Assembly (NCBI GenBank): GCA_025462785.1
Contig: JAOAPG010000044.1
Coordinates: 1 to 8,075, forward strand
Source of the DNA: Acidobacteriaceae bacterium
GTDB taxonomy: Bacteria > Acidobacteriota > Terriglobia > Terriglobales > Acidobacteriaceae
DNA length: 8,075 nt
Direction: 5' to 3'
Shown: positions 6,263-8,075 of the stretch, piece after piece
Layout of the letters: each line of letters opens with the position of its first letter
Numbering within the stretch: the first letter of the stretch is position 1
Position numbers and translations under genes: made by a program
Notes under the pieces: model-generated
Database searches by the model: none
Told to the model about the DNA's origin: nothing
What the model saw: only the letters and a program-made list of their open reading frames with translations

Positions 6263-6697
6263 TTGAAGATAGTGGAGAGTGTAGCGGGCGTACTGGAGCG
6301 GGAACTTGCTCCTACAATCAAGGAATGGCTGAAGCAAGTGAATCTGATACCAGAACTGACCAAGGTTAAACTTACCGATGCGAACCGCACTGACCATCTG
6401 CCCAAACTTTTGAACGACGTTATTTTCCGCCTGCGACTTGCCAGAGATGTCGAGCCACTCCTTTCTATGGCCGCAGCCGCGCACGGGAGGACAAGATTTG
6501 AGCAGGGCTACTCCGCCGCCATGCTGATTGAGGAGTCGCGGATATTCCAAGTCACCACCTTCGGCACATTACATCTTCATCAGAGCAAACTGGATCAGAG
6601 TCAGGTTCTGTTAGACGTGATGACCATTGCGGACGAAACGGATAGGCAGCTCACGGAAGCCGTGCGTAGCCTTATGGCGGCCAAGGCAGCAGACTAA
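6263..6697 (+). CDS. stand-alone RsbRD_N-like domain protein
   Basis: A 144-residue protein made almost entirely of the domain found at the C-terminus of the response regulator on the other strand. By eye about half of aligned residues are identical, including EWLK/DWLK, the RTDHLPKL block, AAHGRTRFEQGYSAAMLIEESRIFQVTTFGTL (residues about 72-103) and DVMTIADETDRQLT. His74 in the AHG motif matches His224 of the response regulator. The start is TTG at 6263 with AAAGGAG four bases before it; an in-frame TAG at 6224 rules out an upstream receiver domain. It is divergent from the response regulator, with 284 bp between the starts. A simple inference is that it competes or heterodimerises with the regulator's output domain. 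Cytoplasmic; no membrane segment. The family assignment rests on motif resemblance, not a search. Confidence 0.82.
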   Translation: MKIVESVAGVLERELAPTIKEWLKQVNLIPELTKVKLTDANRTDHLPKLLNDVIFRLRLARDVEPLLSMAAAAHGRTRFEQGYSAAMLIEESRIFQVTTFGTLHLHQSKLDQSQVLLDVMTIADETDRQLTEAVRSLMAAKAAD

Positions 6698-6848
6698 CTT
6701 CTTCTATGGTTTACCTAGTGCAGAAAGTAAGAAGTGATCGACGAACTCCGTCTGTGCCATCGGGCCGAGAATCAGGGGAACTTGTTAAGGGACCGGCAAT
6801 CGAAAAGAACCTTGTGGCAACTGTACTTAGTCGAGTCTTATAGGAGAA
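6698..6848. other. gap between convergent genes, no clear terminator
   Basis: The plus-strand RsbRD_N gene and the minus-strand hypothetical gene end facing each other here. A bidirectional terminator would be expected, but I see no GC-rich stem followed by a T run on either strand. Confidence 0.3.
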
Positions 6849-7661
6849 TTACGGTTCTGCTCTCTTGGATACTAGAGATTCCATCATTTTCCTAAATTGT
6901 TCCGCCTGCTCTCTTGTATGTTCCTTATCGCGCTCTTGCTCTCGTTTCTCAAGTGCCTCAAATTCATCCCGAATTCGGCGAATATCTTTCTGGAATGAAT
7001 CCATGACTAAGGCAAATGATTCCGTCGAAACATAACGCGACCCTGCCGTTACGATCATTTGATGATGCCAAGCTCGGAGCTGTGCAAAGAGCGACTCCTT
7101 TAAGCCTTGGTCTAATCTTCTTTCGGTCTCGGGCGGATGTCCACTTGGACCAGGGTTTGGAATCGAATGAATGTGGGTTACACCGCCTACATAGCTATAG
7201 TGGCGTTTTGCTTCGTAGATCAGATAAAGTGCTGCCGGTGCCGAGTCATACATATTTAGGTTCATTACATCCAATTCAAACGCTGTTTCCTGCATGGTTC
7301 CGCAACCAATGACACGAATACCCCTGCTTACCTCTTCAACGAGAGATGAGTTGATCTGAAATAATGCGACTTTCTCTCTATAGTTGGGACGGGCCGCCAC
7401 CAAGAATTCCGTATAAAGATCAGCCACATCGGAGTGAGGATAAGAAGTGAATGGATCACCCGCGTATAACCTCGGCATCAACTCGGTAAGGGACTTGCTA
7501 AATATCGCCAAATCGGCTCCCGCGTTGTCGAGGAATATCTTTTTAATGTGCGCAGCGATGTGGTTGACCAGAGCTGCGTCACGGACGCGGAAGGACGCTG
7601 TACACGGGTGAATGAGTTTTTTCACGATATGGCTTACGCATCGTGGATGAGTTTGTTTCAT
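6849..7661 (-). CDS. protein resembling the C-terminal half of an Ntn-hydrolase, 5' end lost
   Basis: The minus frame ends at 6849 and is open back to 7790, but beyond about 7680 it is only the antisense of istB. From the ATG at 7661 (no Shine-Dalgarno) the protein has 270 residues; a GTG at 7625 is an alternative. The middle resembles the second half of proteasome-like Ntn-hydrolases: a DVADLYTEFLVAA segment, VALFQINSS, the RGIRVIGCGTMQETAF turn, then SAPAALYLIYEAKRHYSYVGG, which parallels the IGSG...LA..vi..A....vGG pattern. The N-terminal strand carrying the catalytic Thr/Ser/Cys is absent, as expected if an IS21 element removed the 5' end. The last 60 residues are a charged coiled coil (RDEFEALEKREQERDKEHTREQ). 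The gene appears more AT-rich than the IS genes. Family placement is inference; it is otherwise hypothetical and probably a remnant. Confidence 0.5.
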   Translation of the reverse strand: MKQTHPRCVSHIVKKLIHPCTASFRVRDAALVNHIAAHIKKIFLDNAGADLAIFSKSLTELMPRLYAGDPFTSYPHSDVADLYTEFLVAARPNYREKVALFQINSSLVEEVSRGIRVIGCGTMQETAFELDVMNLNMYDSAPAALYLIYEAKRHYSYVGGVTHIHSIPNPGPSGHPPETERRLDQGLKESLFAQLRAWHHQMIVTAGSRYVSTESFALVMDSFQKDIRRIRDEFEALEKREQERDKEHTREQAEQFRKMMESLVSKRAEP

Positions 7662-7680
7662 TCGCAGCACGAGATGGAAA

Positions 7681-8075
7681 ATGCACCGCCCGCCGCGTTT
7701 CTCGCAGAAGACTCTCGACAACTTCGACTTCAACTTCAACAAGAAGATGAATCGCAGTCTGGTCTTCGACCTAGCCACCGGCGGGTTCATCGCTCGTCAC
7801 GAAGACGGTTTGTTTCTTGGCCCGCCAGGCACCGGGAAAAGTCATCTGGCTCAGGCCATCGGACAAGCCGCCATACATCAGGGCTATCGCGTGTTGTACC
7901 GCGAAACCCACAAACTCCTCGATGACCTGGCTGAAGCCACTATCGATGGAACCCGCAAGGAGCACATGGAACTGTTGGCTTCTGTACCGCTCCTCATCAT
8001 TGATGATCTGGGTATGCGAAAACTCCCTATCACCGCCGCCGAAGAACTCCTGGAGATCGTGATGCGGCGTTATGA
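7681..8075 (+). CDS. istB: IS21-family helper ATPase IstB, N-terminally broken, runs off the right edge
   Basis: The frame from ATG 7681 stays open to the window end (131 codons). It shows the AAA+ core of IstB: KTLDNFDFNFN at the domain entry (residues 10-20), LATGGFIARHED, Walker A GPPGTGKS (47-54), VLYRETHKLLDDL, Walker B LLIIDD (104-109) and LGMRKLPITAAEELLE. IstB hydrolyses ATP and guides IstA to target DNA. The first 60-70 residues normally present are missing: an in-frame TGA lies at 7648-7650 and no IstB-like sequence is visible left of about 7690, so this is another broken element. The GLFLGPPGTGK and KTLDNFDF style differs from the IstB type expected to follow the istA at 3062, so it is probably a second, different element. 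The rest lies beyond the window. Confidence 0.88.
   Translation, partial: MHRPPRFSQKTLDNFDFNFNKKMNRSLVFDLATGGFIARHEDGLFLGPPGTGKSHLAQAIGQAAIHQGYRVLYRETHKLLDDLAEATIDGTRKEHMELLASVPLLIIDDLGMRKLPITAAEELLEIVMRRY
7690..8075 (+). mobile_element. second IS21-family remnant, left end broken
   Basis: The left boundary is placed where IstB similarity begins (about 7685-7700). No istA precedes it. It adjoins the 5' side of the minus-strand Ntn-hydrolase-like gene, so the same event probably truncated both. The right end is outside the window. Confidence 0.6.

Noticed and set aside
6734..6895. 53-codon GTG-started frame between the convergent genes
   Set aside because: No good ribosome site, and its last third is antisense to the end of the gene at 6849.
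7662..7790. N-terminal extension of the Ntn-like gene to an ATG at 7790
   Set aside because: These 43 codons are antisense to conserved IstB sequence, so they are a chance extension into the IS element.
7548..7925. 125-codon plus-strand frame overlapping istB
   Set aside because: Out of frame with the IstB motifs; shadow of istB and of the minus-strand gene.
4318..8075. Reading the two istB pieces as one istB split by a 3.3-kb insertion
   Set aside because: The N-terminal piece looks like the istB type that continues with an ERLGLL/EDIDYR region, whereas the C-terminal piece is the KTLDNFDF type; about 30 codons are also missing between them. Not fully excluded without a search.

Overview
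This window looks like an accessory, transposon-scarred stretch of a soil-type bacterial chromosome. The best guess is Acidobacteriota. That rests on the style of several proteins (a short degenerate GT51 transglycosylase, a response regulator with an RsbRD_N-like output domain, a PAS-LuxR regulator beside a secreted beta-rich protein) and on a moderate GC content. No rRNA, tRNA or marker gene confirms it, and the taxonomy is inference.

Left part (1-2340): a secreted beta-rich protein, cut by the left edge, is transcribed leftward. Divergent from it is a PAS-LuxR (NarL/FixJ-type HTH) regulator. The gap between them holds a striking array of five TACCT/AGGTA half-sites (606-648), a candidate operator for that regulator. 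A gene-poor stretch (1482-2105) follows, with several dyads. It ends in a hairpin and a 36-residue basic small protein with a strong Shine-Dalgarno (2106-2216).

Middle part (2340-4606): a leftward GT51-family transglycosylase gene is broken by a one-base frameshift and has lost its upstream region to an IS21-family fragment. That fragment carries istA without its N-terminal DNA-binding part and only the first 34 codons of istB, joined by the usual ATG/TGA overlap. An unrelated short reading frame follows the istB break.

Right part (4600-8075): a small helical protein lies on the minus strand. Next is a divergent pair that shares a domain: a receiver plus RsbRD_N-like response regulator (minus) and a free-standing copy of the same RsbRD_N-like domain (plus). 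They probably form one signalling module acting on an unseen stress or anti-sigma pathway. A leftward gene follows whose product resembles the C-terminal half of an Ntn-hydrolase (proteasome-like) protein. Its 5' end runs into a second IS21 istB fragment, which continues past the right edge. The two IS21 remnants appear to be of different types, so the 4420-7690 segment is an island between two decayed elements rather than a simple composite transposon.

The most promising candidates for something undescribed are the half-site array with its regulator and the divergent RsbRD_N pair.
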